A DNA stretch of 15,493 bases from Methylibium sp031393925 (GTDB lineage: Bacteria > Pseudomonadota > Gammaproteobacteria > Burkholderiales > Burkholderiaceae_C), in contig NZ_JANMWL010000250.1 of NCBI RefSeq assembly GCF_031393925.1, positions 1 through 15,493 on the forward strand, in the 5' to 3' direction. The notes under the pieces were generated by a model. The model was not told the DNA's origin. It ran no database searches and saw only the letters and a list, made by a program, of their open reading frames with translations. The translations under genes were made by a program, and so were the position numbers. Below are positions 15,445 to 15,493 of this stretch, in pieces (within the stretch, counting starts at the first letter, position 1; the number at the start of each line of letters is the position of its first letter).

Positions 15445-15493
15445 GACCACCCATCCACGGCACGGCTCATGCGTCCGTTCTGTAAGGGGTCGG

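Larger units (their letters stand above)
15265..15493. other. Right-edge region after gspF without a convincing gene
   Basis: These 229 bp contain the repeats described separately. One small plus-strand frame, ATG 15408 to TAA 15485 (25 codons, MSQASALALLRPRPPIHGTA at its start), overlaps the palindrome and has no clear ribosome binding site. AAGGGG at 15484-15489 could be the ribosome binding site of a gene starting just beyond the window, but this cannot be confirmed. Confidence 0.4.

Noticed and set aside
13986..15485. 499-codon plus-strand open frame overlapping gspF
   Set aside because: It is an Arg/Ala-rich shadow of gspF in another frame; gspF shows the full family sequence.

Overview
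The window is GC-rich, densely packed bacterial chromosomal DNA. Gene content, codon bias (strong G/C at third positions) and the general secretion gene layout with a divergent gspC point to a betaproteobacterium, probably of the order Burkholderiales. This placement is an inference from family resemblance, not a measured match.

Region 1 (1-969): the first 30 or so codons of an unidentified minus-strand gene run off the left edge. Next comes a minus-strand OsmC/YhfA-family redox protein gene. A 319-bp intergenic region separates it from ilvA. That region is not empty: it holds a good sigma70-type promoter and, about 100 nt downstream, a perfect intrinsic terminator. Together they define either a short RNA of about 100 nt or a prematurely terminated ilvA leader.

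Region 2 (970-3769): ilvA (biosynthetic threonine ammonia-lyase with two C-terminal ACT-like domains) is followed 46 bp later by a gene of the CobT (nicotinate-nucleotide:dimethylbenzimidazole phosphoribosyltransferase) fold. In this CobT-like protein both glutamates that are catalytic in Salmonella CobT appear substituted, so its biochemical role is uncertain.

Region 3 (3810-15264): a nearly complete type II secretion system (T2SS) locus. gspC lies on the minus strand, convergent with the cobT-like gene. It is divergent from a plus-strand series gspG-H-I-J-K-L-M-N-D-E-F. A 16-bp dyad sits in the 59-bp gap between gspC and gspG. GspG is the major pseudopilin; GspH, I, J and K are minor pseudopilins. 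GspL, M, C and F form the inner-membrane assembly platform. GspE is the cytoplasmic ATPase, GspD the outer-membrane secretin and GspN an accessory protein. Most junctions overlap (G/H, H/I, J/K, N/D, D/E) or are under 30 bp. The exceptions are 82 bp before gspL, where a TACAAT box is visible, and 128 bp between gspE and gspF. No prepilin peptidase (gspO), pilotin (gspS) or gspAB is present here.

Region 4 (15265-15493): 229 bp without a convincing gene. It contains GTGCA tandem repeats, a 6-bp-stem hairpin and a larger nested inverted repeat, but no T-tract terminator.

No mobile element, CRISPR array, tRNA or rRNA was seen, and no wholly new multi-gene system. The items most worth a second look are the ilvA-upstream RNA, the CobT-like protein with altered active-site residues, and the gspC/gspG dyad.
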